This document shows, one piece after another, positions 54,088 through 62,769 of a stretch of DNA of 64,000 nucleotides. Position numbers and translations under genes: made by a program. The notes beneath the pieces are model-generated. The model was not told the DNA's origin. It saw only the letters and a program-made list of their open reading frames with translations, and ran no database searches. This DNA comes from Ignavibacteria bacterium UBA7675 (GTDB lineage Bacteria; Bacteroidota; Ignavibacteria; Kapaibacteriales; UB7675), in the NCBI GenBank assembly GCA_002483085.1, contig DLHF01000026.1, positions 1-64,000 on the forward strand, written 5' to 3'. Each line of letters starts with the position of its first letter. Within the stretch, counting starts at the first letter, position 1.

Positions 54088-55620
54088 ATGGATATTTTAC
54101 GACCCCGGCATCCCGATAGCGCGCCTCCATTCCCGGATATTTCGCTTCGCCTCTTCTTCTTGGTTGTTGCAGCGAGCTTTGTTGTGGCTATTGCCCTGCA
54201 CGGAGCGCTGTACATGGGCGGGCTGTACGCCATCTCTGCCGACGAAAGCGGGCGCACTATAGATGCTATAGCTTGGGCACATACGTCGAGCATACTCGTG
54301 GACGCTTGGTTGCCCTTTTATCAAGTGGTAACAGGGCTTGCAATAAGGGCTTACAACGATGTATTCCTCGCGCCGCGTGCGGTCAGCTTTGTGTTTGGCC
54401 TTCTGGCACATGGCGCGCTCATCGCACTTACTTGGGAACTGTTTCGGCGGCGGGACATCGCAGCAATGGCCGCAGCGATAAGCGCCGTGTTCCACCACCG
54501 CGTTATTTTTGGCGTCGTTCCGCTTGCAGAAATCATGTATATGGCAGCGCTTCTGGCCAGCATGGCTTTCTTTGCCCGGCGCATTCGCACCGGAACCCCG
54601 CTTTCCCTTCTGCTCTGTGCAGCTTGCCTTGCAGTGGCGAGCACCATACGCTACGAAGCGTGGTTTTTTGGTCTTGTTCTGGCGGTGCTGCTCTGCGCGG
54701 CACCATTGCGGCGATGGAAAAGCATTCAGCTTCGCATGCCGGAAGTGTTTTTGGCTCTCGCCCTGCTTGCAGTATTTCCGCTGTGGTGGCTTTGGCAGCA
54801 GTACCTGTACACGGGCCATCCCGCAGGCTTTTTGCTGCACTCGCCCGACCGGTTTGCACCTATGGCTGGCGGCTCGATGCTCAAAGCGCTGTGGCACAAT
54901 GTAGCTGTGCAATTCATAGTGCAGAACATTGCTACAGCAATGCTCATCGGCCTGCTGCCCGCAGTCGATCTGTGGCGTACCAACAAGCAAGCGCGGCTCT
55001 GGCTGGCGGTGCCGCTTGGCGCTCTGCTGCTGCTTTCGCTCGTGCTGCTCGGCGGCAAGGGTCTTACTACGCACAATCCTTGGCGGCTTGCCTCTGGGTG
55101 GAGCCTGCTGGTGGTGCCGTTTACAGCGCACTGGCTTGTGTCCTTTGCACACAACCAACGCGGCTCGTGGTTGCGGAAGTGGAGCCTGCCCGCACTTCTG
55201 GTAGCGTTATGCCTGTACCAAACAGCGATACACGCCCGTGCAACATCAGCTTTTAGCAAAGCCGACTTACAAACCGGACGCTCGCTTTTCCAGCAGAAAC
55301 CGGCAGCGCCGGAATACAGCGCTATCACAGGCAGCGTCCTGATCGAAACATCCGACTGGGAATATCTAGACATTGCAATAGCTTCCGGGCAGCCGGAGCG
55401 CTTTGCGTACAACTCTGGTGCCGACCCGCTGTTTCCTCATGACACACTCGTCCGCCCGGGCAAGCCAATGGATATGGACGCGCTGAAACAAAAGAATATT
55501 CGGTTTCTGCTGTTCAAATCAGCGCCGTACACGTTTACTATCGAGCGCGATACATCTATTGCAGTAGTAGCGCATACGGGAGAGTGGACGCTGTACGATG
55601 CTTTCCCGCAAAAAAAGTAA
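54088..55620 (+). CDS. GT-C fold membrane glycosyltransferase (GT39/GT83-like)
   Basis: Integral membrane protein of 510 residues with about ten hydrophobic helices. The first extracytoplasmic loop carries an acidic motif (ISADESGRTIDA), which is where GT-C enzymes bind the lipid-linked sugar. RYEAWFFGLVLAVLL and other blocks follow, then a C-terminal soluble part (VLIETSDWEYLDIAIASGQP). Relatives are dolichyl/polyprenyl-phosphate mannosyl or arabinosyl transferases. The start is ATG 54088; TTG 54082 lies inside the promoter box. Donor and acceptor cannot be told. Confidence 0.8.
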   Translation: MDILRPRHPDSAPPFPDISLRLFFLVVAASFVVAIALHGALYMGGLYAISADESGRTIDAIAWAHTSSILVDAWLPFYQVVTGLAIRAYNDVFLAPRAVSFVFGLLAHGALIALTWELFRRRDIAAMAAAISAVFHHRVIFGVVPLAEIMYMAALLASMAFFARRIRTGTPLSLLLCAACLAVASTIRYEAWFFGLVLAVLLCAAPLRRWKSIQLRMPEVFLALALLAVFPLWWLWQQYLYTGHPAGFLLHSPDRFAPMAGGSMLKALWHNVAVQFIVQNIATAMLIGLLPAVDLWRTNKQARLWLAVPLGALLLLSLVLLGGKGLTTHNPWRLASGWSLLVVPFTAHWLVSFAHNQRGSWLRKWSLPALLVALCLYQTAIHARATSAFSKADLQTGRSLFQQKPAAPEYSAITGSVLIETSDWEYLDIAIASGQPERFAYNSGADPLFPHDTLVRPGKPMDMDALKQKNIRFLLFKSAPYTFTIERDTSIAVVAHTGEWTLYDAFPQKK

Positions 55621-55626
55621 ATTGCC

Positions 55627-55652
55627 TGCACGCGGCGGAGCCGCCCGTGCCA
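55627..55652. repeat. Short hairpin resembling both ends of the dispersed repeat, copy J
   Basis: tgcacgcggcggagccgcc then cgtgcca: the inner box of the repeat runs directly into the reverse of its left end and folds into a short stem. It may be a deletion derivative of the element. Lies between the GT-C and GT4 genes. Confidence 0.4.
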
Positions 55653-55665
55653 TATATATCAGCGT

Positions 55666-56706
55666 ATGACAAACGGCCTGCTCGAACAATACCGCACTAT
55701 ACAGCCAAACCCGGAAGCGGTGTACATCGCACCGGACATTCACCGCATGGCGCTCAACGACCCATATCCATATGCTTTGTACCGCGAAGTGCTCGATGCT
55801 GAACGCCGGGGCGAACTGCGTATCGCAACTATGAAGATTCTCACGCCCATGCTGCTATGGCGTCGTCTGCTCGGCGAGCGAAGTATTGTCCACCACCACT
55901 TCTTTGAGATACGCGATGTATCCTCGTTTTTCAATGTCGTGTGGAAAACGCTGCTGCTTACACTCTACCGCATGGCGGGCGGGCGCATTGTGTGGACGAT
56001 ACACAACACCTATCCACACGAACGAACGATGATGTGGCTTGTGCGACCGATGAGAAAATACATAGCGCGAGTGTCGACGCATCTGCATGTGCATTGCCGG
56101 GAAGCTATTACGATAATGAGCGGTGTACTCGGCCTGCCGCCGGAGAAGTTTTTTGTGGTGCCGCATCCGCTATACGACGCAGTAATTATGGAGAAATCCG
56201 AAGCGCGTAGGCAGCTCGAACATACATACCCTGAGCTTCGCCTGCCCGCCGACCGACCACTGATATTGATGCTCGGCGCTGTGGCTCGCTATAAGGGAAT
56301 CGATAGCGTGCTGAATATTATCGGCGAGCTCAGCAGCCCGCCCGCGCTAATTGTGGCCGGGGCCGTAAAAAAGGGCAATGAATCCTATGCCGATGAACTG
56401 CGGCGCACAAGTGCAGCGCAGCCGTACACGCGGTTTACAACGACGCGCATTACCGACAAAGACATGCCACTGTTCTACAATGCAGCCGACTATGTGCTGT
56501 TCAACTACACTGATATTCTTACATCAGGCGGCGTTGCATGGGCAATAAGCTACCAAAAGCCGATTATTATCCCCCGCAAAGGCTGCCTGTGCGAGCTCTC
56601 TGGTAGCAATATAGTTCCCTTTAGCGACGAGCGCGGGCTGCGAGACATTCTACAATCGATCATCTACAGCGGAAGGCCGGGAGCAGAGGTATTGCCCTCC
56701 ATCTGA
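55666..56706 (+). CDS. GT4-type glycosyltransferase
   Basis: Retaining glycosyltransferase of 346 residues with a GT-B fold. The N-terminal domain lies at about 1-165, with VHHHFFEIRD, WTIHNTYPHE and THLHVHCREA. The C-terminal nucleotide-sugar domain has FFVVPHPLYD, LILMLGAVARYKGIDSVLNII and the YNAADYVLFNYTDILTSGGVAWAISY block. The glycosyltransferase 4 assignment comes from the fold and motifs; acceptor and donor are unknown. It follows the GT-C gene by 45 bases and is convergent with the DUF5996 gene. Confidence 0.83.
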   Translation: MTNGLLEQYRTIQPNPEAVYIAPDIHRMALNDPYPYALYREVLDAERRGELRIATMKILTPMLLWRRLLGERSIVHHHFFEIRDVSSFFNVVWKTLLLTLYRMAGGRIVWTIHNTYPHERTMMWLVRPMRKYIARVSTHLHVHCREAITIMSGVLGLPPEKFFVVPHPLYDAVIMEKSEARRQLEHTYPELRLPADRPLILMLGAVARYKGIDSVLNIIGELSSPPALIVAGAVKKGNESYADELRRTSAAQPYTRFTTTRITDKDMPLFYNAADYVLFNYTDILTSGGVAWAISYQKPIIIPRKGCLCELSGSNIVPFSDERGLRDILQSIIYSGRPGAEVLPSI

Positions 56707-56731
56707 ACACGCCACTGTAGTCCTGGCACTG

Positions 56732-57676
56732 CTACTTTGCCCTCAACGGCAATGGTGTAAATGCTTCTGTATCCCAGCCAGCGCGACGAGCTCCCGCTTG
56801 GTACGTGCTTTCTAAAAATTCCAGAACTGCTTCGCGCGGCGACTCAGCCTGCCTCATATCGTCGTACATCAACAGTGCAAGCGCACCACCGCGCAGACTA
56901 TCCCACCGCGCAGTATTGGGGCGCAGAGGCTCGCTGGTAAGCCCAGCGGGTTCGGGAGCCGTGTAGGCGTAAAAAGCGGCTGCCGGGATATTCGCGTCGC
57001 CAGCCCAGAATCCAAAACTAATCACCTCGTGCGAATACGCTTCGCGCTCTACCAGTCCCGCACCGTCGCGAATAGGCGCTGGCCTGCCCGAAAACCTCGT
57101 GAGTACAAGGTCGAAACTGTGCCAGAACAGATGAACCGGAGTGCTTTTGCCAGTGAACCGCCCGCGAAATTCTTCAAAAATACCATTGATGCCCACGAGA
57201 ATACGCCGAAAGCGCTCGATATACTCTTTGTTGTACGAAGCGTTCTGCGTGTTGGTAGCGAATGGTTCGGCTGTAGCCATATCATACGGAATAGCGCGAA
57301 TAGTAGCTTCAACACCGAGCTCCGCCAGTAGAGCAAACGTGTTGTGGTAGAACTCCGCCACCGAAAGCCCGTCGTGCAAAGCAAACTGCCTGCGTACACC
57401 ATTGCTTGTAGTAACGACAAGAGCATGATCTATAAAATCGAACTCAATCTCGATACTGCCATACTGATAGGGAATAGCTCGTGTAGTAAGCCCGCGCGGC
57501 GATACATACAGCGTTACATTCCACCAGTGATTGATATGCGGAAACAGCGCCAAGCGAATTTTACCAACAATCTGCACATAGAGATGCAGTGTGTCTTTTG
57601 TGTCCTGCCACTCCTGAAGCGGCAGCGGCGGAAACGCAGTGTTCGCCCCAAAATCTATGAGATCGGGATTGTTCAT
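56732..57676 (-). CDS. DUF5996 family protein
   Basis: Cytosolic protein of 314 residues. It opens with PLQEWQDTKDTLHLYVQIVGKIRLAL and continues with HINHWWNVTLYVSPRGLTT, IEIEFDFIDH and HLFWHSFDLVLTRFSGR, which are characteristic of DUF5996. The function is not known for any member I recall. The start is supported by a GGAG site before ATG 57676. It lies with a UBP zinc-finger gene and a DinB gene on the minus strand. Confidence 0.8.
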   Translation of the reverse strand: MNNPDLIDFGANTAFPPLPLQEWQDTKDTLHLYVQIVGKIRLALFPHINHWWNVTLYVSPRGLTTRAIPYQYGSIEIEFDFIDHALVVTTSNGVRRQFALHDGLSVAEFYHNTFALLAELGVEATIRAIPYDMATAEPFATNTQNASYNKEYIERFRRILVGINGIFEEFRGRFTGKSTPVHLFWHSFDLVLTRFSGRPAPIRDGAGLVEREAYSHEVISFGFWAGDANIPAAAFYAYTAPEPAGLTSEPLRPNTARWDSLRGGALALLMYDDMRQAESPREAVLEFLESTYQAGARRAGWDTEAFTPLPLRAK

Positions 57677-57703
57677 AAGTACTCCATGACAGTAGTTTAA
57701 AAT

Positions 57704-57970
57704 TTACAAAGCCTCGAAGAACACCTGATCGACATAGCAGTATCCCCATTCTTCGCCCGGCTCGAACGACTGAATAATCGGGTGCTGTGTCTCGTGAAAA
57801 TGCTTGGTTGCGTGCTTGTTCTTCGAGTTGTCGCAGCAGCCTACATGCCCACACACTTTACAAAGGCGCAAATGCACCCAGGTATCGCCCATCTGGAGGC
57901 ACTCTTCGCAGCCTTTTGCTCTGGGCTCGACATCTTGTATCTGATCGAGATGCGTACATTGCGTTGCCAT
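57704..57970 (-). CDS. Stand-alone UBP-type zinc-finger protein
   Basis: Protein of 88 residues that is almost all one UBP (ZnF-UBP) domain. Metal ligands are visible in CTHLDQ, GCEECLQMGD, LRLCKVCGHVGCCD, NKHATKHFHE and TQHPIIQSFE, and the C-terminal EEWGYCYVDQVFFE matches the ubiquitin-pocket part of eukaryotic UBP fingers. Bacteria lack ubiquitin, so the partner is unknown. ATG 57970 is chosen for the strong GGAGG seven bases before it; an upstream GTG or ATG would add unrelated sequence. Confidence 0.85.
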   Translation of the reverse strand: MATQCTHLDQIQDVEPRAKGCEECLQMGDTWVHLRLCKVCGHVGCCDNSKNKHATKHFHETQHPIIQSFEPGEEWGYCYVDQVFFEAL

Positions 57971-58051
57971 AGAAAACCTCCGGTAATACTCAATGATAAC
58001 CGCTGTGTGGTCTCGCAACCGGTGCACAGCTTTGCTAACAATTTTTCTCTG

Positions 58052-58633
58052 CTAATATTCCACGCCGAGCAGCCGCGCCAGAACTCCCATCGCTCCGACG
58101 TGCTGGTAGGGATGAGTCAGGCCGAAATTCATCAGACACTTGCCCTTTGTCCAGCCCGAATAAGTCTCGACCAATCCCATAGCTTGCGGATGAGCCGCCC
58201 CTTCGTCGAAAAGAATTGCGCGTAGAAGCTCTGGCTGCATAGTCATGGACAGGCTTTCGGGTTCTATCTGTGCAATGATCTCGCGTGTACGCGCCTGGAC
58301 AGCAGCAGAATACTCACGCAGAGCCACGAGGTCAATACTCTGGTTGAGTTCGTCTACTTCAGACAATGTCATACCTGCACCATGATGCCGCCACGGTAGG
58401 TTCAGGCGCTGCATCCACCGATCCTCATCGAACACTTGCGGGCGATCTGCGACAAAGCGGTTGAGCCCGACATCCTCTACGCGAGCGATGTGCCATACAT
58501 TCCAGGCAATAGAATTAAGCTGCGGATGCGGGCGTATGCGCATGGCATCCCCCGGCACGCTCTCCCAGGTAGAGGCAAGCCAGAATTCGCACAGTGCATT
58601 GTAGCGCTCCAGAAAAAGCTGCTCGACATTCAT
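58052..58633 (-). CDS. DinB-like metal-binding four-helix protein
   Basis: Protein of 193 residues of the DinB/YfiT superfamily. Typical features are LFLERYNALCEFWLAST, the first metal-binding His in AWNVWHIARVEDVG, a later His pair in LTHPYQHVGAMG, and predicted helices throughout. Members are often thiol S-transferases or detoxification proteins; no substrate can be assigned. The start at ATG 58633 begins the conserved part. It is divergent from the flippase gene. Confidence 0.8.
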   Translation of the reverse strand: MNVEQLFLERYNALCEFWLASTWESVPGDAMRIRPHPQLNSIAWNVWHIARVEDVGLNRFVADRPQVFDEDRWMQRLNLPWRHHGAGMTLSEVDELNQSIDLVALREYSAAVQARTREIIAQIEPESLSMTMQPELLRAILFDEGAAHPQAMGLVETYSGWTKGKCLMNFGLTHPYQHVGAMGVLARLLGVEY

Positions 58634-58786
58634 AAGTCCGATGAGCAAAAGGATCGTGTAAGAAGAACACCGTTGGTTTACAGACTTGCACCGAAAATAG
58701 TATTTCGCGGCAGAATAACAAGATTTCCCCACATAAGACTTTTCCCCGGCTTTCGATTCGACCATCGCTGGCTGCTGTATTTTTCG

Positions 58787-58794
58787 TAGTTTTG
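58787..58794 (+). promoter_or_regulatory. -7 box five bases before the flippase ATG (leaderless promoter candidate)
   Basis: TAGTTTTG (exact TAnnTTTG) ends five bases before ATG 58800. As with menH and the GT-C gene, the transcript would start at or next to the start codon. No clear -33 TTG. Confidence 0.55.
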
Positions 58795-58799
58795 CCCCG

Positions 58800-60209
58800 A
58801 TGAATACTGTTGCAACAAGAGCTCTTCTCGTCTTTGGCGGCGATGCAGCAGCCCGGCTGTTCAGCTTTCTGGCTATCGTGCATTTTGGTCGCGTTCTGGC
58901 GCCACAACACTTTGGCTATGTAATCATCGGCATGACTACTCTGCAATACGCAGCGCTATCTGCCGATCTCGGGCTTTCTACGGTTGGTATGCGCGAAACA
59001 GCGCGGCCAGCCGCCGAGCGCCGTTTTTTCTTTGGAACCATCTTTTCTGTAAGGTTGCTCCTCGCTGCTGTTGTGTGTGCGCTGTACGAATTGATCCTTT
59101 TCACAGGGTTTCATTCGCATCCGTCCTACGCCGTACTCGCTCTGTACGGCATAAGTGTGTTGCCTTCGGCGCTGTTAGTGGAGTGGTATTACCAAGGGAA
59201 AAAGCGGCTTGTGCCCGTCGCTCTTGCGCGCATTGCAGGCGGCTCGGTGTATCTCGCGCTCGTCTACGCATTTGTACGCGAGCCAGCAAACGCAGCATTT
59301 GTCCCGGTCGCCTTTGGCATTGGCACATTGGTCTCGGCACTGCTCTTGCTGGCAGATAAAGTATTCCGCACTTCGCACAACGACGAAGAGCCGCTGCATC
59401 GGACGGCTTTATTTCACGGAACATCGGTGCTGCTGCGGCAGTCGGCATCAGTGAGCACAGGAGGATTGTTTACACAAGCAGTGCAGCTCGTTCCGCCTCT
59501 TGCTGCGGGCTGGTTGCTTTCCGCCGCCGACGCAGGACGCTACGGAGCAGCCATGAAGCTGCTCGCCCTTGCGCTTATGCTCGACCGCGTGTTCAACATC
59601 TTGTTCATGCCCGCTGTGGCGCGCTCGTGGAACAGCAATCGCGAGCAGCTCACGGCTACTGTACGCACGGCCTTGCGCGCCGTCATTATCATAGGATTTT
59701 CCGTCAGCACGGTCTTTTTTATTGTGTCGGATTCCCTCATGCTGCGCGTCTTCGGTGCAGAGTTTGCGTCTGCGGGCCCCATCTTCGCCGTGCTGAGCTG
59801 GTTCTTTGCTCTTACAATGATCAACAGCGTGTTTACATTCAGCCTGATTGGCGCCGGGCACGACAGGCTTTATCTGGCGGCGGGCGTGTGGGGCGGTACT
59901 ATTTCGGCTCTGCTCATTGTGGCCGGAACTGCGGTAGCAGGTGTCGTCGGTACAGCCGCAGCAGTCGTGCTGTCCGAAGGCATAATTGTCCTGCTCACCT
60001 ACCGCGCATTTCGGCAGCACTTCGATGTGCGCTGTACACGCGAGATTCTTATAGCTCCGGCAATTGCCGCTGCGGTGGTAATAGCGTGTATGGCTCTCGG
60101 CCTGCGGGCGTGGTGGATGGCTCCACTGCTCTGGGGCGTGTATCTCGGCCTCGCACTGCTCTTCCGGCTTGCTTCCCGCAACGATTTGCGTACAGTATTA
60201 CAACGATGA
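58800..60209 (+). CDS. Polysaccharide flippase (Wzx/MOP superfamily)
   Basis: Membrane protein of 469 residues with about 12-14 hydrophobic helices. It begins FGGDAAARLFSFLAIVHFGRVLAP and continues FGYVIIGMTTLQYAAL. The polar helix ends EWYYQGKKRLVPVALARI and the GGLFTQAVQLVPPLAAGWLL block are MOP-like. Such proteins move lipid-linked oligosaccharide units across the inner membrane. Its stop overlaps the next gene (ATGA), making a four-gene coupled operon with the deacetylase, GT4 and epimerase genes. Confidence 0.88.
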   Translation: MNTVATRALLVFGGDAAARLFSFLAIVHFGRVLAPQHFGYVIIGMTTLQYAALSADLGLSTVGMRETARPAAERRFFFGTIFSVRLLLAAVVCALYELILFTGFHSHPSYAVLALYGISVLPSALLVEWYYQGKKRLVPVALARIAGGSVYLALVYAFVREPANAAFVPVAFGIGTLVSALLLLADKVFRTSHNDEEPLHRTALFHGTSVLLRQSASVSTGGLFTQAVQLVPPLAAGWLLSAADAGRYGAAMKLLALALMLDRVFNILFMPAVARSWNSNREQLTATVRTALRAVIIIGFSVSTVFFIVSDSLMLRVFGAEFASAGPIFAVLSWFFALTMINSVFTFSLIGAGHDRLYLAAGVWGGTISALLIVAGTAVAGVVGTAAAVVLSEGIIVLLTYRAFRQHFDVRCTREILIAPAIAAAVVIACMALGLRAWWMAPLLWGVYLGLALLFRLASRNDLRTVLQR

Positions 60210-61720
60210 ATACACGACTCCACATCGGCATTACACATCGGCAACCGGGCTGGGAACTCCTGCTCGAACAGATCGGCGTGGACTGGAGCGTGCTGCCCAG
60301 CGGCGAGATACCTTCGCCAGAACAGTACAGCGCGGTTATCGCTACAGGCGATGTACCAGCAGACGCCCGCAGAGCATTGTACTACTACGCAGAGATAGGA
60401 GGAGCGCTACTCGACAATACAATGGGTGGCCTGCCGCACCCCATTCGCACGATTTTCCCTGCATCTACCGACCCCCTGTTCGCCTATCTACCCCTTGTTG
60501 ATGTCTTCGGCATTGCGCGCTTTTATGGTGGCAATATGCTCGGTAGCACGGTAGCACTCCAGGAAAAAGGACGGGGAATTGTGGCAAAGCTCGGTATTGA
60601 TATCGGAAAATCTATGACCGACACGCGCAAACGGCGCAAGTTGTTCTATGCACCATCTGGCCTGTTCCCCAACGAAGTTGTTGGTTTAGTGTCCAAAGGT
60701 GCTCTTCGTATGGCTGTTGCCACACTGCTGAAAGAACTGCACTTCCGGCGCGATCTGCCATTTGTGCATAAACGAGCATTTCCGGGCGCGACTGCCAATG
60801 TATTTTGCTTCCGCATCGACAGCGATGGAGGATCGCGCCAACAAGTGCGTACATGGTGCGATATTGCTACCAAGCACAGCATCCCGATGAGCTGGTATCT
60901 GCACTTAGAGCGCCACGAAGACTGGTTAGATGTTCTGCGGGAATACCCGGAACAGGAAATCGGTATTCACTCTGTTGTCCATAAGACGTACTCGACATTT
61001 GAGGAAAACAGGTACAACATTCAGCAAGCACGAGATATTCTCGACGCCGAAGGAATTACCTACAGCGGCTATGCAGCTCCTTATGGCACATGGAATGCAG
61101 AAGTAGCGCTCGCAGAAGAGCACCACGGCTTTGCTTACGCATCAGAGTTTTCGCTCGGATACGACGACGTACCGTTTTTTCCCTGGCTACGCAATCACTT
61201 TTCGCCAGTACTTCAGGTGCCTATTCACCCCATCTGCCTCGGAAGCCTTGGGCGTGTGGGCATGACCGAAGAAGAGATGAACGACTACAACCGCGTAGCT
61301 ATGTACTCAAAGCTAAGCGACGGCGAACCACTTATTTTTTACGATCACCCGCTGCATCCCTACACAGGTGCATTGGACGCAATGTTTGGCTTCGCGCGCG
61401 AACTCGGCATTCCAGCTCTTTCGTTGGCACAATACGCCGACTGGTGGAAACGCAGGCTGCTCACACGACTGCCAGCGCGGTGGTCGGGCAATGCTCTTGT
61501 TGTATCGGGCAATACTTCCGCTGGCGATGTCCTTCTCGATGTGTGGTACTCGCATTCGGAACACCGGATTGCAGAGCCGGGCAACGCATCGGCTCAAGCG
61601 CCAGTGCTGCCCGTAAGCAGACCCGCTTTACAGCAGAACATCCGCGAAGTGAGGCGCTTCAGCAAGGCGGTACTGCGCCAAACAGCTATCGACACAATCA
61701 ATAAGTGGAGAATGCGATGA
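60206..61720 (+). CDS. NodB-like polysaccharide deacetylase domain protein
   Basis: Protein of 504 residues. The N-terminal ~190 residues have no recognised family. From about 195 a carbohydrate esterase 4-like fold is visible: NVFCFRIDSDGGSRQQ (a variant of the TFDDG motif), IPMSWYLHLERHEDW, EIGIHSVVHKTYST (the metal His pair), SGYAAPYGTWN and LIFYDHPLHPYTG. The DSDGG variant suggests altered metal ligation or substrate. The start codon overlaps the flippase stop and its stop overlaps the next gene. Within a glycan operon it probably deacetylates or otherwise modifies a sugar; this is inferred. Confidence 0.8.
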   Translation: MNTRLHIGITHRQPGWELLLEQIGVDWSVLPSGEIPSPEQYSAVIATGDVPADARRALYYYAEIGGALLDNTMGGLPHPIRTIFPASTDPLFAYLPLVDVFGIARFYGGNMLGSTVALQEKGRGIVAKLGIDIGKSMTDTRKRRKLFYAPSGLFPNEVVGLVSKGALRMAVATLLKELHFRRDLPFVHKRAFPGATANVFCFRIDSDGGSRQQVRTWCDIATKHSIPMSWYLHLERHEDWLDVLREYPEQEIGIHSVVHKTYSTFEENRYNIQQARDILDAEGITYSGYAAPYGTWNAEVALAEEHHGFAYASEFSLGYDDVPFFPWLRNHFSPVLQVPIHPICLGSLGRVGMTEEEMNDYNRVAMYSKLSDGEPLIFYDHPLHPYTGALDAMFGFARELGIPALSLAQYADWWKRRLLTRLPARWSGNALVVSGNTSAGDVLLDVWYSHSEHRIAEPGNASAQAPVLPVSRPALQQNIREVRRFSKAVLRQTAIDTINKWRMR

Positions 61721-62769
61721 GAGTGTGTTTTGCGGCTCCGCAAGTCGTGTGTACTATCCAGGGCGGATTGCGCACGCAAATTGAACAAACAGCACTGCAT
61801 CTGCGAGCGCAAGGCGTCGAAGTAGATTTTTTTGACCAGTGGACTCAGTTCGACCGCGCGCGATACGACTTATTCCATCTGTTCCGCGCAAGCACAGCTC
61901 TGTTCGAACTCGCGTCGTATCTGTCCAACCTCGGCATGCCGTATGTCGTGTCGCCAGTGCTGTACACGCGACATTCCTTTGGCTTTGTGCGAGCAGCTTT
62001 GCACATAGAGCAATCTGTGCGGCGTGTGTACGGCGGATTTATGAGCGAGTGGGGCATGAGCCGCACTATCTGCTCGCAGGCACAAGCAGTGCTGCCCAAC
62101 ACTACCCACGAAGCCGATTTTTTTGTGCAAGGTATGGGCATCCCGCGCGAAAAAGTTGCGGTGGTGCCCAATGGTGTCGACGCTCGTTTTGCCGAAGCCG
62201 ACCCCGATTTTTTTGTGCGAACTTACGGACTGAAGGATTTTGTGCTGTACGTGGGAAATATTGGCGCGGAGCGCAAGAACGCTTTGGGATTTATCCGAGC
62301 TATGCGCTCTATCGACCATCCTGCGGTGCTCATCGGCCCGATATACGATAACGCCTATGCACGCCGCTGCCTTGAAGAAGCAAAAGCAGCCCGGCACATA
62401 CGTATCATCGGCTCTGTTCCAAATAACTCGCCACTGCTTGCCTCGGCATATGCAGCGTGCAGTGTGTTTGCTCTGCCTTCGTACTTCGAGACTCCGGGCA
62501 TTGCAGCATTAGAAGCCGGGCTGGCAGGGGCGCGTGTCGTCATTACACAGCACGGCGGCACAGTGGACTATTTCGCAGCGCTCGCCCGCTATGTCGATCC
62601 CACATCGACAGAAGATATCGCCCAAGCCATACGCGGTGCTTTGCAGGAACAGCCATCGGACGCACTGCGCGAACACATTCGCACACAGTTCCTCTGGCAA
62701 TCGGTAGCCGCGCGCACAGCGGAACAGTACGAACAATGGATGAGCAGATATAACATACAAACCGCATGA
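61717..62769 (+). CDS. GT4-type glycosyltransferase
   Basis: Glycosyltransferase of 350 residues with a GT-B fold. N-terminal domain begins RVCFAAPQVVCTIQGGLRTQI; VLPNTTHEADFFV and VAVVPNGVDARF lead to the C-terminal domain with FVLYVGNIGAERKN and ALPSYFETPGIAALEAGLAG (the E-x7-E type nucleotide-sugar motif). It is homologous in fold but clearly distinct from the GT4 at 55666. The start at ATG 61717 has GGAG seven bases upstream and overlaps the deacetylase stop. Confidence 0.87.
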   Translation: MRVCFAAPQVVCTIQGGLRTQIEQTALHLRAQGVEVDFFDQWTQFDRARYDLFHLFRASTALFELASYLSNLGMPYVVSPVLYTRHSFGFVRAALHIEQSVRRVYGGFMSEWGMSRTICSQAQAVLPNTTHEADFFVQGMGIPREKVAVVPNGVDARFAEADPDFFVRTYGLKDFVLYVGNIGAERKNALGFIRAMRSIDHPAVLIGPIYDNAYARRCLEEAKAARHIRIIGSVPNNSPLLASAYAACSVFALPSYFETPGIAALEAGLAGARVVITQHGGTVDYFAALARYVDPTSTEDIAQAIRGALQEQPSDALREHIRTQFLWQSVAARTAEQYEQWMSRYNIQTA

